DNA of 17,355 bases from Thermoleophilia bacterium (GTDB lineage: Bacteria > Actinomycetota > Thermoleophilia > Gaiellales > JAICJC01), in NCBI GenBank assembly GCA_025928435.1, contig JAICJM010000069.1, forward strand, positions 1 to 17,355, written 5' to 3'. Shown here in pieces: positions 6,535-14,482 of the stretch. The translations under genes were made by a program, and so were the position numbers. The notes beneath the pieces were generated by a model. It saw nothing but the letters and a program-made list of their open reading frames with translations. It ran no database searches and was not told the origin of the DNA. Each line of letters begins with the position of its first letter. The stretch's first letter is position 1.

Positions 6535-8029
6535 CGTCGAGCGCGAGCACCATCATGGCCCGCTCGCCGCGGTAATTGCGTGAGACGCGCATGTTGGCGA
6601 TGTTCACGCCGTCCTCGCCGAACGCGGTGCCGACGCGGCCGATGATGCCCGGGCGGTCGTCGTTCAACATGACCACCATGTGGCCGGCGAGCTCGATCTC
6701 GAGCTGGTAGCCCTCGACCTCGACCAGCCACGGCCGGTTCTCGCGCCCGATCGTCGTCCCCGACACCGTCTGCTCCCCACCGGTCGCGACCCGGATCAGG
6801 GTGGTGTAATCGGCCGGCGTCCGCGAGCGGCCCTCGGTCACGACGATCCCGCGCGCCTCCGCGACGGCCCGCGCGTTCACGAGGTTGACCGGCTCGTCCG
6901 AGTGGGCGCCCAGCGCGCCGATGATCACGGCGGACGTGAGCAGGCGGGTGTCGTGCTCGCCGAGCGCGCCGTCGTACGTGACGTCGATGCCCTCCAGGCG
7001 GCCCTCGTGCAGGCCGACGGCCAGCCGGCCGAGCTGCGTCGCCACGGGCATGTACGGGCCGAGCAGCTCGAGGTCCTCCGGCCGCACCTGCGGGATGTTC
7101 ACGGCGTTCGGGACGAGGGCGCCGCGGAGCGCCGCCGCCACCTGCTCGGCGACGATCATCCCCGCCCGGTCCTGGGCCTCCTGGGTGGACGCGCCCAGGT
7201 GCGGCGTGACGACGACGTTCGGCAGCTCGAGGATCGCCCCGGAGGTGTACGGCTCCGAGGGGAACACGTCGAGCGCGGCGCCGGCGACGTGACCGGAGCG
7301 CAACGCGTCGGCCAGGGCGTCCACGTCCACCAGGTCGCCGCGGGCGGCGTTCACGAGCCGCGCGCCCCGCTTCATCAGGGCGATCCGCTCGGCGTTGATG
7401 AGGTGTCGCGTCTCGGGCGTGAGCGGCGCGTGCAGCGTGACGAAGTCGGCCTGCAAGAGCAGGTTCTCGAGCGAGGCGGAGCTGACGCCGAGCTCGCGGC
7501 AGCGGTCCGCCGAGACGAACGGGTCGAAGACGCACACCCGCATCCCGAACGCCTTCGCCCGGGCCGCCACGAGCTGGCCGATGCGGCCGAAGCCGACCAC
7601 GCCGAGCACCTTGTCGGCCAGCTCCACCCCGCCGAAGCGCTTGCGCTCCCAGCGTCCCTGGACGAGGGCGGCATGCGCCTGCGGGATGTTGCGCGCGATG
7701 GCGAGCAGGAGGCCGAGCGTGTGCTCGGCCGCGGCCACCATGTTGGAGCCCGGCGCGTTCGCGACGATGATCCCGCGGCGCGTGGCGGCGGCCACGTCGA
7801 CGTTGTCGACGCCCGTGCCCGCCCGGCCGATCACCTTCAGCCGGCCGGCGTGATCGAGCAGTTCGGCCGAGACCGACGTCGCCGAACGGACGATGAGCGC
7901 GTCGTAGCCGCCGATCCGCTCGGCCAGCTCGGCCGGCGGCGGGTTCAGCTCCACGTCGACCTCGAACTCACCGCGCAGGAGATCGACGCCCGCCGCCGCG
8001 ATCTCCTCGGTCACGAGGACGCTCGTCAT
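6443..8029 (-). CDS. serA: D-3-phosphoglycerate dehydrogenase
   Basis: First enzyme of serine synthesis: oxidises 3-phosphoglycerate to 3-phosphohydroxypyruvate with NAD. 528 aa, the long form with catalytic, nucleotide-binding, intervening (ASB) and ACT domains. Visible residues: NAD-binding GFGRIG (146-151), the active-site R230 in NAARGDLVD, E259 in DVFPSEP and H277 in TPHLGAST. The ACT domain at the C terminus (MVVMLNDDRPGIIGRVG, then VNIANMRVSR) is where serine feedback inhibition usually occurs. ATG at 8027-8029 overlaps the upstream aminotransferase stop as ATGA, with GAGGTG about 11 nt upstream. The two genes probably perform consecutive steps. Confidence 0.96.
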   Translation of the reverse strand: MTSVLVTEEIAAAGVDLLRGEFEVDVELNPPPAELAERIGGYDALIVRSATSVSAELLDHAGRLKVIGRAGTGVDNVDVAAATRRGIIVANAPGSNMVAAAEHTLGLLLAIARNIPQAHAALVQGRWERKRFGGVELADKVLGVVGFGRIGQLVAARAKAFGMRVCVFDPFVSADRCRELGVSSASLENLLLQADFVTLHAPLTPETRHLINAERIALMKRGARLVNAARGDLVDVDALADALRSGHVAGAALDVFPSEPYTSGAILELPNVVVTPHLGASTQEAQDRAGMIVAEQVAAALRGALVPNAVNIPQVRPEDLELLGPYMPVATQLGRLAVGLHEGRLEGIDVTYDGALGEHDTRLLTSAVIIGALGAHSDEPVNLVNARAVAEARGIVVTEGRSRTPADYTTLIRVATGGEQTVSGTTIGRENRPWLVEVEGYQLEIELAGHMVVMLNDDRPGIIGRVGTAFGEDGVNIANMRVSRNYRGERAMMVLALDVTPDPSVIEHLCALDGVHQVRSVDLDSVGI

Positions 8030-9171
8030 CCCGATGTAAACACCTCGATCGCGCGGGCCGCGCCGGCGCCGGGGACGGGCGACCGGTAGCCGAGCTCGGC
8101 CAGGGCCAGCTCGAGCCCGGCGAGCGCGGTCACGATGTCGAACTCGTTCATGAAGCCCATGTGGCCGATCCGCATGATCCGGCCGCGCAGCTTGCCCTGG
8201 CCGCCCGCGAGCACGATGCCGTGGCGGTCGCGCAGGACGCTGTAGCACTTCTGGCCGTCGATCCCGTCGGGCATGAGGAACGCCGTGACCATGGCCGAGG
8301 TCTCGTCGTCGGGCCCGTAGAGGTCGAGGCCGAGCGCCTTCACGCCCTCACGGGCGCCGTGGGCGAGGCGCCGGTTGTGGGCCCAGACGGCCTCCTTGCC
8401 GCGGGCCTCGATCAGCTCGAGCGCCTTGTGCAGGGCGGCGACGATCGTGACGGCCGGGGTGAAGGCGGTGTCGTTCTTACGGTGCGAGTCGGCCGCGACC
8501 CGCCAGCTGAGGTAGTGCCGCGGCAGCGTCGCCCGCTCGGACTGCTCCCAGGCGCGCGGGGAGACCGAGGCGAACGCGAGGCCCGGCGGGCACATGAGCG
8601 CCTTCTGGGAGCCGGCCACCGCGACGTCGACGCCCCATGCATCGACGGCGAGCTCGACCCCGCCCAGGCTGGAGACGGCGTCGACGACGACCAGCGCGCC
8701 GGTGGGCGCGACGGCCCGGGCGATCGCCTCGACGTCGTGGACGACCCCCGTCGAGGTCTCGGACTGGGTCACGTAGACGGCGACCGTGCCGGCCTCGCCG
8801 GCGGCCTCCGCGATCCGGGCCGGGTCGAGCCGCTCGCCCCACTCGTGCTCGACGTGGACGGGCTCGATACCGTACGCCCGCGCCAGCTTCACCCAGCGCT
8901 CGCCGAAGTTCCCGGCTGAGGCGACGACGGCGCGGTCGCCGGGCGAGAGCAGGTTCGCGATCGCCGACTCCATCGCCGCCGTGCCGGAGCCGGTGAACAG
9001 CAGGACGTCGTGCTCCGTCTCGAACACCCGCTTCAGCCGCTCCAGCGTCTCCCCCAGCAGTGCGCGGAAATCGGGGCTGCGATGGTGATGCAGCGGCGCG
9101 GACTCTGCGGCGACGACCTCGGGCGGCACCGGGGTCGGGCCGGGGGTGATCAGGTAGCGCTTGCCATCCAC
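8026..9171 (-). CDS. Class V aminotransferase, probable serine-pathway enzyme
   Basis: 381-aa PLP enzyme of the serine-glyoxylate/alanine-glyoxylate (COG0075) type. It begins with the typical LITPGPTPVPPEV (7-19), followed by FTGSGTAAMES (59-69), the ETSTG motif (138-142), VVVDAVSSLGG with D164, and the PLP lysine K190 in GSQKALMCPPGL. The translational coupling to serA (ATGA) suggests it makes phosphoserine from phosphohydroxypyruvate in place of SerC, or serine/glyoxylate transamination; sequence alone cannot choose. GTG start (9169-9171); an ATG 3 nt inside is out of frame. It lies 66 nt after the gatB stop, separated by a strong palindrome. Confidence 0.88.
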   Translation of the reverse strand: MDGKRYLITPGPTPVPPEVVAAESAPLHHHRSPDFRALLGETLERLKRVFETEHDVLLFTGSGTAAMESAIANLLSPGDRAVVASAGNFGERWVKLARAYGIEPVHVEHEWGERLDPARIAEAAGEAGTVAVYVTQSETSTGVVHDVEAIARAVAPTGALVVVDAVSSLGGVELAVDAWGVDVAVAGSQKALMCPPGLAFASVSPRAWEQSERATLPRHYLSWRVAADSHRKNDTAFTPAVTIVAALHKALELIEARGKEAVWAHNRRLAHGAREGVKALGLDLYGPDDETSAMVTAFLMPDGIDGQKCYSVLRDRHGIVLAGGQGKLRGRIMRIGHMGFMNEFDIVTALAGLELALAELGYRSPVPGAGAARAIEVFTSG

Positions 9172-9204
9172 GCGCGCGAATCGTATTGCGGCGCGCGGAC
9201 AACC

Positions 9205-9237
9205 GGGGACAGTCCCCGCGCGGCGGGGACTGTCCCC
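9205..9237. repeat. Perfect 15-bp palindrome built from GGGGACAGTCCCC, REP-like
   Basis: Two 15-nt arms (9205-9219 and 9223-9237) are exact reverse complements around a 3-nt loop, and each arm contains GGGGACNGTCCCC, itself a 6-bp palindrome with a one-base centre. It directly abuts the gatB stop codon (9238-9240). GGGGnCnGnCCCC-type units resemble dispersed REP palindromes mobilised by REP-associated tyrosine transposases. As RNA it would be a very stable hairpin protecting or ending the gatCAB transcript, though there is no T run. Confidence 0.75.
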
Positions 9238-10659
9238 CTACTGCTGCATACGGTCGCGCAGCAGCTGCTGCACCTGGCGGGCGTCGGCCCGGCCGCGCGT
9301 CTGCTTCATCACCTGGCCGACGAGCGCGTTGATCACGCCCTCCTTGCCCGACCGGAACTGCTCCACGAACTGCGGGTTCTGTGCCAGCACCTCGTCCACC
9401 ATCCCCTCGAGCTCCGACGAGTCGCCGATCGACGCCAGACCGTGCTGCTCGACGAGCGCCGCCGGATCCGCGGAGGGGTCGGACTCGAGCAGCGCGTACA
9501 CCTGCTTGCCGATCGTGGGCGTGATCGTGCCCGCGGCGATCAGGCCGACGATGCCGGCCAGGCCCTCGGCCGGGATCGTCCCGACCGCGCCGGGCTGGTT
9601 GCGCACCCAGTCGGATGCCGCCTTGCCGTCGCCGCTCGCCTTCGCGACCGCCTCGAAGTAGTCGGCGGTCTCGGGCGCGGCGTTCAGGTCGGTCGCGTCC
9701 TGCTCGCTCAGCCCGTAGGTCTCGCGGAAGCGGGCGATGCGGGCGGCCGGCAGCTCCGGCATCGCGTCGCGCAGCCGGCGCACCGTGTCGGCGCTCGGCT
9801 CGAGCGGCACGAGGTCGGGCTCGGGGAAGTAGCGGTAGTCGTCCGCCTCCTCCTTGGAGCGGCGCGCGTGCAGCTCCCGCGCCTGCGGGTCGTAGTGGAG
9901 CGTCTCCTGCCTCACCTCGCCGCCCGATCCGAGCAGGTCGATCTGGCGCCGGATCTCGGCGGCCATGCCCTCGCCCAGGAACTTGAACGAGTTCATGTTC
10001 TTCAGCTCGGTCTTCGTGCCGAAGCCGGTCTCCCCCGTCCGCCGCACCGACACGTTGGCGTCGCAGCGCAGCGACCCCTTCTCCATGTCGCAGTCGGAGA
10101 CCCCGATCGTCTGGAGCGTGTTCTTCAGCAGGCCGAGGAACGCCACCGCCTGCTCCGGCGAGCGCAGGTCGGGCTCGGTCACGATCTCGACCAGCGGCGT
10201 TCCGCAGCGGTTGAAGTCGACCACCGAGGAGTCGGCGCCGGCGATGCGCCCGCCCGACCCGCCGGCGTGCACGAGCTTGGCCGCGTCCTCCTCCAGGTGC
10301 GCGCGCGTGATCCCGATGCGGCCGCCGTCGACGTCCAGGTGGCCGCGGGCGCAGATCGGCTGGTCGTACTGGCTGATCTGGTACGCCTTGGGGCTGTCGG
10401 GATAGAAGTAGTTCTTGCGGTGGAACTGGCACCGGTCGGCAATCTCGCAGTCGAGGGCCAGGCCGATCTGGATCGCCTTGTCGACCGCGCCGCCGTTGAT
10501 CGTCGGAAGGGCCCCGGGATAGCCGAGGCACACCGGGCAGGTGAGCGTGTTCGGGTCGGCCCCGAAGACGTTCGCGCAGGCGCAGAACATCTTGGAGTCG
10601 GTGTTGAGCTGCACGTGGATCTCGAGGCCGATGACGGCCTCCCAGCCGTTGGCGCTCAT
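9238..10659 (-). CDS. gatB: Asp-tRNA(Asn)/Glu-tRNA(Gln) amidotransferase subunit B
   Basis: 473-aa tRNA-binding and kinase subunit of the GatCAB complex, which converts Glu-tRNA(Gln) and/or Asp-tRNA(Asn) to the correctly amidated forms. Landmarks: [12 protein letters not shown] (9-20), the four-cysteine zinc-type site C26, C28, C41 and C44 (CAC...CPVC), [30 protein letters not shown], and RCDANVSVR. The C-terminal YqeY-like tail domain that contacts the tRNA elbow is present, ending in [19 protein letters not shown] at 10657-10659 overlaps the gatA stop as ATGA. Confidence 0.97.
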   Translation of the reverse strand: MSANGWEAVIGLEIHVQLNTDSKMFCACANVFGADPNTLTCPVCLGYPGALPTINGGAVDKAIQIGLALDCEIADRCQFHRKNYFYPDSPKAYQISQYDQPICARGHLDVDGGRIGITRAHLEEDAAKLVHAGGSGGRIAGADSSVVDFNRCGTPLVEIVTEPDLRSPEQAVAFLGLLKNTLQTIGVSDCDMEKGSLRCDANVSVRRTGETGFGTKTELKNMNSFKFLGEGMAAEIRRQIDLLGSGGEVRQETLHYDPQARELHARRSKEEADDYRYFPEPDLVPLEPSADTVRRLRDAMPELPAARIARFRETYGLSEQDATDLNAAPETADYFEAVAKASGDGKAASDWVRNQPGAVGTIPAEGLAGIVGLIAAGTITPTIGKQVYALLESDPSADPAALVEQHGLASIGDSSELEGMVDEVLAQNPQFVEQFRSGKEGVINALVGQVMKQTRGRADARQVQQLLRDRMQQ

Positions 10660-12113
10660 GCGCGCGCCGCCCTCGCCGGCGGCCGGGGATCGAAGCCGAT
10701 CGCGCTCTCGAGCGCGTGCGCCGCCGCCAGGATGCGGTTCTCGGAGAAGGCCGGGCCGACCATCTGGAAGCCGACCGGCAGCCCCTCGCTCGTGCCGCAC
10801 GGGATGGAGATCCCGGGCAGGCCGGCCAGGTTCACGGGCACGGTGAGGACGTCGGAGGCGTACATCGCCCACGGGTCGTCCACGCGCTCGCCGATCCGGA
10901 ACGCGACCGTCGGCGAGGTCGGCGAGACGACCAGGTCGACGTCGGCGAAGGCGGCGGCGAAGTCCTCCCGGATGCGGGTGCGCACCTTCTGGGCCATGCC
11001 GTAGTAGGCGTCGTAGTAGCCGGCCGACAGCGCGTAGGTGCCGAGCATGATCCGGCGCTTCACCTCGGCGCCGAAGCCGGCCGCGCGCGTGCGCCCGTAC
11101 ATGTCTCCCACCGTGTCGCCCGGCTCGGCCAGGCGCATGCCGTAGCGGACGCCGTCGAAGCGCGACAGGTTGGCCGAGGCCTCGGCCGGCGCGATCAGGT
11201 AGTAGGCGGGGAGGGCGTAGCCCGCGTGCGGGAGCGAGGTCTCGACGATCTCGGCGCCCAGGCCCTCGGCGGCGGCGAGCGACGCGTCGAACGCCTCGCG
11301 CACGCCCGGCTCGACGCCCTGGGCCAGGAGGTCGGACGGCACGCCCAGGCGCGCCCCGCGCAGGCTCTCTGCCGACGGCACCTCGATCGGCTCGGGCAGC
11401 TCGACGGAGGTCGAGTCGCAGGGATCCTTGCCGCAGATCACCTGCATGAGCAGGGCGGCGTCGCGCACCGTCAGCGCGAACGGGCCGATCTGGTCGAGCG
11501 ACGACGCGAAGGCGATCAGGCCGTAGCGGCTGACCGCGCCGTAGGTCGGCTTCATGCCGACGACGCCGCAGAGGGCCGCGGGCTGGCGGATCGAGCCGCC
11601 CGTGTCGGTGCCGAGCGAGAGCGGCGCGAACCCGGCGGCGACCGCGGCCGCCGAGCCCCCCGACGACCCGCCTGGGACGCGCTCGGTGTCCCACGGGTTG
11701 TGGGTGGCGCCGTACGCGGAGTTCTCGGTCGAGGAGCCCATCGCGAACTCGTCCATGTTCGTCTTGCCGAGGGAGACGAGCCCGGCCGCCTTCACGCGCG
11801 TGACGCAGCCGCCGTCGTAGATCGGGATGTGGCCCTCGAGGATGCGCGAGCCGGCGGTGGTCTCCTCGCCCTTCGTGCAGAGGATGTCCTTGAGCGCGAT
11901 CGGCACGCCCTGCAGCCCCGTGCGGCCGTCGCGGTCGAAGCCGTCGGCCTCCGCGAGCGCCGCCTCACGGCGCGTGCGCAGGAACGCATGGATGCCGCGG
12001 TCGGCGGCGTCGATCCGGTCGAGGTACGCCGTGGCGAGCTCGCGGCAGGAGACCTCGCGCGCGTCGAGCAGCTCGACGCACCGCTCCGCCGTCAGGCCGA
12101 GCGTCTCGGTCAT
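10656..12113 (-). CDS. gatA: Asp-tRNA(Asn)/Glu-tRNA(Gln) amidotransferase subunit A
   Basis: 485-aa glutaminase subunit of GatCAB with the amidase-signature fold; it frees ammonia from glutamine or asparagine and channels it to GatB. The Ser-cisSer-Lys triad is intact: K75 in [10 protein letters not shown]150 in [11 protein letters not shown] and S174 in [11 protein letters not shown]. The spacings equal those in characterised GatA proteins. The frame extends 24 codons further upstream, but ATG at 12111-12113 overlaps the gatC stop as ATGA and matches the family N terminus, so I use it. Confidence 0.97.
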   Translation of the reverse strand: MTETLGLTAERCVELLDAREVSCRELATAYLDRIDAADRGIHAFLRTRREAALAEADGFDRDGRTGLQGVPIALKDILCTKGEETTAGSRILEGHIPIYDGGCVTRVKAAGLVSLGKTNMDEFAMGSSTENSAYGATHNPWDTERVPGGSSGGSAAAVAAGFAPLSLGTDTGGSIRQPAALCGVVGMKPTYGAVSRYGLIAFASSLDQIGPFALTVRDAALLMQVICGKDPCDSTSVELPEPIEVPSAESLRGARLGVPSDLLAQGVEPGVREAFDASLAAAEGLGAEIVETSLPHAGYALPAYYLIAPAEASANLSRFDGVRYGMRLAEPGDTVGDMYGRTRAAGFGAEVKRRIMLGTYALSAGYYDAYYGMAQKVRTRIREDFAAAFADVDLVVSPTSPTVAFRIGERVDDPWAMYASDVLTVPVNLAGLPGISIPCGTSEGLPVGFQMVGPAFSENRILAAAHALESAIGFDPRPPARAARA

Positions 12114-12394
12114 GCGGTCGGCGGGACGCGGAAGCCGCCGTCGGCCGGGTCGGGGGCGTTTCGGAGCACCTCGTCCCGCGGCCACGAGGGCCGGGCCGCG
12201 TCGGCGCGCACCTGGTTCGTCAGGTCGAGCGCGTGGGCCGTGGGCTCGACGCCTGCGAGGTCGAGCGACGACAGCTGCTCGACGTGGCCGATGATCGTGG
12301 AGAGCTGGTCCGTCATGCGCGCGACCTCGTCGTCGGTCAGGCTCAGCCGCGCCAGCCGGGCAACGTGCAGCACGTCGTCGGACGAGATCGCCAT
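12110..12394 (-). CDS. gatC: Asp-tRNA(Asn)/Glu-tRNA(Gln) amidotransferase subunit C
   Basis: 94-aa small subunit that wraps around GatA and stabilises the complex. It has the family pattern [19 protein letters not shown] (6-24) followed by [16 protein letters not shown], the VEPTAH segment (49-54), and the C-terminal [15 protein letters not shown]. The start ATG at 12392-12394 is chosen because upstream codons are non-conserved and glycine-rich; no clear Shine-Dalgarno is seen. First gene of gatC-gatA-gatB, an operon joined by two ATGA overlaps. Confidence 0.95.
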   Translation of the reverse strand: MAISSDDVLHVARLARLSLTDDEVARMTDQLSTIIGHVEQLSSLDLAGVEPTAHALDLTNQVRADAARPSWPRDEVLRNAPDPADGGFRVPPTA

Positions 12395-12422
12395 CGTCCG
12401 GGCAGGATAGTCAACGAGCGTA

Positions 12423-12450
12423 CCGGGGGCAGCGCTGCCGCCGCCCCCGG
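12423..12450 (-). terminator. Probable terminator hairpin after the cold-shock gene
   Basis: CCGGGGGC and GCCCCCGG form an 8-bp GC stem 13 nt beyond the csp stop. An overlapping palindrome, GGCAGCGCTGCC, offers an alternative fold. No T run follows, so termination may be partial, allowing some readthrough into gatC. Confidence 0.5.
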
Positions 12451-12463
12451 TCACGGTGCGGGA

Positions 12464-12667
12464 CTACGCGAGGGCGCGAACGCCGCTGGCCTGCAGGCCC
12501 TTGTTCCCCTGGACGACGTCGAACTCGACCCGCTGACCCTCGTTCAAGGTCTTGTAGCCGTCGGCCTGGATCTCGGAGAAGTGGACGAACACGTCTTCAC
12601 CGCCGTCCTGCTGGATGAAGCCGTAGCCCTTCTCGTTGCTGAACCACTTCACGGTGCCTTCTGCCAA
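12464..12667 (-). CDS. Cold-shock protein (CspA family)
   Basis: 67-aa single cold-shock domain protein that binds single-stranded RNA/DNA and acts as an RNA chaperone. RNP1 is KGYGFI (13-18) and RNP2 VFVHF (26-30); the start [16 protein letters not shown] is the family signature. I choose the TTG at 12665-12667 because it gives the exact usual length and has AAGGAGAGG 7 nt upstream, a near-perfect ribosome binding site. An upstream ATG would add 16 residues with no family match. It has its own candidate promoter and a terminator-like hairpin, so it is probably mostly monocistronic. Confidence 0.96.
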   Translation of the reverse strand: MAEGTVKWFSNEKGYGFIQQDGGEDVFVHFSEIQADGYKTLNEGQRVEFDVVQGNKGLQASGVRALA

Positions 12668-12714
12668 CTCGCTTCCTCTCCTTGATTCACCCGCATGCGC
12701 GACGGGATCGCGCA

Positions 12715-12743
12715 ACGATAAAGCAGGTTCCGGACGTTTGCAA
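12715..12743 (-). promoter_or_regulatory. Candidate promoter of the cold-shock gene
   Basis: Leftward: TTGCAA (12738-12743), a 17-nt spacer and TATCGT (12715-12720). This would start RNA about 40 nt before the TTG start codon, leaving room for the strong ribosome binding site. The -10 is a moderate match. Confidence 0.5.
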
Positions 12744-12847
12744 CGAAGTCCCCGGAAGGTCGAGACAGAGCTGTTTCAGGCGCCCGGAGGGGCACGCGAA
12801 ACATCGCAAAACGATCGACGTGTAGCTACGCGGCGGCGGCCATGGGA

Positions 12848-13699
12848 TCAGTCACCCTGACGCGCCGCGGCGGCGACCACGGTGTTGCGCAGGAGCATGG
12901 CGATCGTCATCGGCCCGACGCCGCCCGGCACGGGGGTGATCGCCCCCGCCACCTCGGACACCGGACCGAAGTCGACATCGCCCGCGAGGCCCTCGTCGGT
13001 GCGGTTGATGCCGACGTCGATCACGGTCGCACCCGGCTTCACCATGTCGGCGGTGATCATCCGCGCGCGGCCGACCGCGGCGACGAGGACGTCGGCGCGG
13101 CGGGTGACCTCGGCCAGGTCGCGCGTGCGCGAGTGGCAGACCGTCACCGTGGCGCTGCGGTGGAGCAGCAGGAGCGCGACCGGCTTGCCGACGATGTCGG
13201 AGCGGCCCACCACGACGGCGTCGGCGCCCTGGAGCTCGACGCCGCTCGCGTCGAGCAGCTCCATCACGCCCGCCGGCGTGCACGCCACCAGGCCCGGCTG
13301 CCCCGCGACGAGCCGCCCGACGTTCAGCGGGTGGAAGCCGTCGACGTCCTTGGCGGGGTCGATCCGCTCGAGTACCTGCTTGAAGTCGAGCCCCTTCGGC
13401 AGCGGCGACTGCACCAGGATCCCGTCCACGCGGTCGTCGGCGTTGTAGCGCTCGACCATCGCGAGCACCTGTCCTTGAGATGACGTCGCCGGCATCGGCT
13501 CGTGGAAGGACGCCATGCCGGCCTCCTCGCACGCCTTGATCTTGTTGCGCACGTAGACCTGCGAGGCCGCGTCCTCCCCCACGAGGATCGTCACCAGGCC
13601 GGGCGTGTGCCCCGTGCGCTCGCGCAGGGCCGCCGCATCTCTGGCGACGCGGGCGCGCACGTCTGCGGCCACCTGCTTGCCGTCGATGATCGTCGCCAC
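12848..13699 (-). CDS. folD: Bifunctional methylenetetrahydrofolate dehydrogenase/cyclohydrolase
   Basis: 283-aa cytoplasmic enzyme that interconverts 5,10-methylene-, methenyl- and 10-formyl-tetrahydrofolate with NADP, feeding purine and formyl-Met synthesis. The catalytic YVRNK with Y49 and K53, the [11 protein letters not shown] block (91-101), [13 protein letters not shown] (118-130), the [12 protein letters not shown] cofactor loop and the C-terminal [16 protein letters not shown] are all present. I take the GTG at 13697-13699, matching the usual start (ATIIDGK...); the frame stays open 41 codons further upstream, but that part has no family match and looks like intergenic DNA. No good Shine-Dalgarno; a hairpin lies 6 nt upstream of the start. 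It follows serine metabolism genes only loosely (about 4 kb away). Confidence 0.95.
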   Translation of the reverse strand: MATIIDGKQVAADVRARVARDAAALRERTGHTPGLVTILVGEDAASQVYVRNKIKACEEAGMASFHEPMPATSSQGQVLAMVERYNADDRVDGILVQSPLPKGLDFKQVLERIDPAKDVDGFHPLNVGRLVAGQPGLVACTPAGVMELLDASGVELQGADAVVVGRSDIVGKPVALLLLHRSATVTVCHSRTRDLAEVTRRADVLVAAVGRARMITADMVKPGATVIDVGINRTDEGLAGDVDFGPVSEVAGAITPVPGGVGPMTIAMLLRNTVVAAAARQGD

Positions 13700-13705
13700 G
13701 GGCGC

Positions 13706-13724
13706 GGACGATACCGAATCGTCC
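13706..13724 (-). promoter_or_regulatory. Hairpin immediately upstream of the folD start
   Basis: GGACGAT and ATCGTCC form a perfect 7-bp stem around 5 nt, ending 6 nt from the GTG start codon. In mRNA it would occupy the place of a ribosome binding site; alternatively it is a DNA operator. I see no match to the known tetrahydrofolate riboswitch. Confidence 0.45.
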
Positions 13725-13739
13725 CGCGGGCACGTCCGG

Positions 13740-13754
13740 TCACCGAAAGGGTGA
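13740..13754. promoter_or_regulatory. Inverted repeat TCACC-N5-GGTGA between folD and the pilin genes
   Basis: A 5-bp perfect inverted repeat with a 5-nt spacer in the only divergent control region of the pilus locus. The form fits a dimeric repressor/activator site, though such short repeats also arise by chance. The 174-nt region also holds a CTTTTT stretch after a small CCG/CGG hairpin (near 13804-13817). No confident -35/-10 pair is seen for either direction. Confidence 0.3.
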
Positions 13755-13873
13755 TCTTCCTCTGGCTCACTTGCGTTTCTTCGGAAATGCCACAACGCTG
13801 AGTCCGAAGCGGCTTTTTGCACGACGTCCCCTTTTCGCCGTTCCCCTCAGACCCCCGGAGGAGGTGAATCCCC

Positions 13874-14044
13874 TTGACCGACTTCATCCGCGGCCTCCAG
13901 GCCGACGTGAGCGACGAGGCCGGCCAGACGATGGCCGAGTACGCCGTCGTCCTCGGCGTCATCACCATCGCGGTGGTGGTCACGCTGGGCCTGCTCAGCA
14001 CCGCCATCAAGAACCTGCTGAACAACGTCATCGCCTCGCTCTAA
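13874..14044 (+). CDS. flp: Flp-type pilin (first copy)
   Basis: 56-aa precursor of the major subunit of a Tad/Flp (type IVc) pilus. It has a short leader (about 17 residues), the prepilin-peptidase motif G-QTMA-EY (G/XXXXEY, cleaved after G17), then a hydrophobic stretch VVLGVITIAVVVTLGLL that forms the helix core, and ends NNVIASL. It starts at TTG (13874-13876), placed 7 nt after GGAGGAGGTG, an excellent ribosome binding site; no ATG gives a comparable product. The gene is short and could be overlooked. Its second half is nearly identical to the next pilin gene. Confidence 0.93.
   Translation: MTDFIRGLQADVSDEAGQTMAEYAVVLGVITIAVVVTLGLLSTAIKNLLNNVIASL
13916..14043 (+). repeat. 128-bp direct repeat, copy 1 (pilin coding part)
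   Basis: Matches 14275-14402 with 5 differences in 128 (about 96%): three silent third-position changes and two in one codon (CTG to ACG). The identity begins at the EAGQTMAEY codons and ends in the stop codons, so only the leader peptide codons diverge. Confidence 0.9.
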
Positions 14045-14071
14045 GGCACTCGCCGTGAGCGATGCCGGCCC

Positions 14072-14096
14072 GGCTCCCCCGCCCCATCGGGGGGCC
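14072..14096 (+). terminator. GC hairpin between the two pilin genes
   Basis: GGCTCCCCCG pairs with CGGGGGGCC (9 bp with one bulged T) around a 6-nt loop, about 27 nt after the first pilin stop. No T run follows. Such stems after major pilin genes can stabilise the short pilin mRNA or cause partial termination so pilin exceeds other parts; this is inference. The rest of the 188-nt gap shows no further feature that I recognise. Confidence 0.45.
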
Positions 14097-14232
14097 GCGC
14101 CGGACCCACGATCACGTCGGGAGACCTCCCAAAAGGTGATTTCCGGCACGTGGAACTCAATTCCGCATCTCCGGATGCCGACACAGCACCTGGGGGCAGC
14201 CCGCCCCCCGATTCCATCCCGGGAGGATCCGC

Positions 14233-14403
14233 ATGATCGAGTACCTGAACGAGACCGTCGATGCGCTCGAGAACGAGGCCGGCCAGACCATGGCCGAGTA
14301 CGCCGTCGTCCTCGGCGTCATCACCATCGCCGTGGTGGTCACGCTGGGCCTGCTCAGCACCGCCATCAAGAACACGCTGAACAACGTCATCGCGTCGCTC
14401 TAG
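14233..14403 (+). CDS. flp: Flp-type pilin (second copy)
   Basis: 56-aa pilin precursor equal in length to the first copy. The leader MIEYLNETVDALENEAG is acidic and unlike the first copy, but from the cleavage site on the proteins differ at one residue only (T48 instead of L48). Same motif G-QTMA-EY and the same hydrophobic helix. ATG at 14233 with GGGAGG 6 nt upstream. It may be an alternative pilin or a gene-dosage duplicate; the different leader could alter processing or membrane insertion. Confidence 0.93.
   Translation: MIEYLNETVDALENEAGQTMAEYAVVLGVITIAVVVTLGLLSTAIKNTLNNVIASL
14275..14402 (+). repeat. 128-bp direct repeat, copy 2 (pilin coding part)
   Basis: Partner of 13916-14043, with 5 mismatches and no gaps. 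The upstream intergenic DNA is not repeated, pointing to a duplication that has since been homogenised or to strong selection on this part. Confidence 0.9.
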
Positions 14404-14422
14404 CCGACGTCGAGGCGCCGAC

Positions 14423-14450
14423 GGCGGGCCCACGCAGAGCCGGGCCCGCC
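14423..14450 (+). terminator. 9-bp GC hairpin after the second pilin gene
   Basis: GGCGGGCCC and GGGCCCGCC are perfect complements around a 10-nt loop, 19 nt after the stop. It lacks a T run (CTCACCTCCC follows), so it probably attenuates rather than fully ends transcription, or blocks 3' decay, between the pilins and tadE. Confidence 0.55.
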
Positions 14451-14482
14451 CTCACCTCCCCTCCGGACTTCCCGAACACACC

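Noticed and set aside
9010..12410. Very long plus-strand frames opposite gatB and gatA
   Set aside because: Arginine/valine/alanine-rich sequence without motifs; gatCAB on the other strand is unambiguous.
13700..13724. Tetrahydrofolate riboswitch before folD
   Set aside because: Only a single short hairpin; the multi-stem conserved core is missing.
13700..13822. 41-codon N-terminal extension of FolD
   Set aside because: No family match; the region contains palindromes and is better explained as control DNA.
13725..13873. Cyclic-di-GMP (GEMM) riboswitch upstream of the pilins
   Set aside because: A GAAA between short complementary arms was suggestive, but the conserved ACGCAAAGCC-type receptor and second stem are absent.
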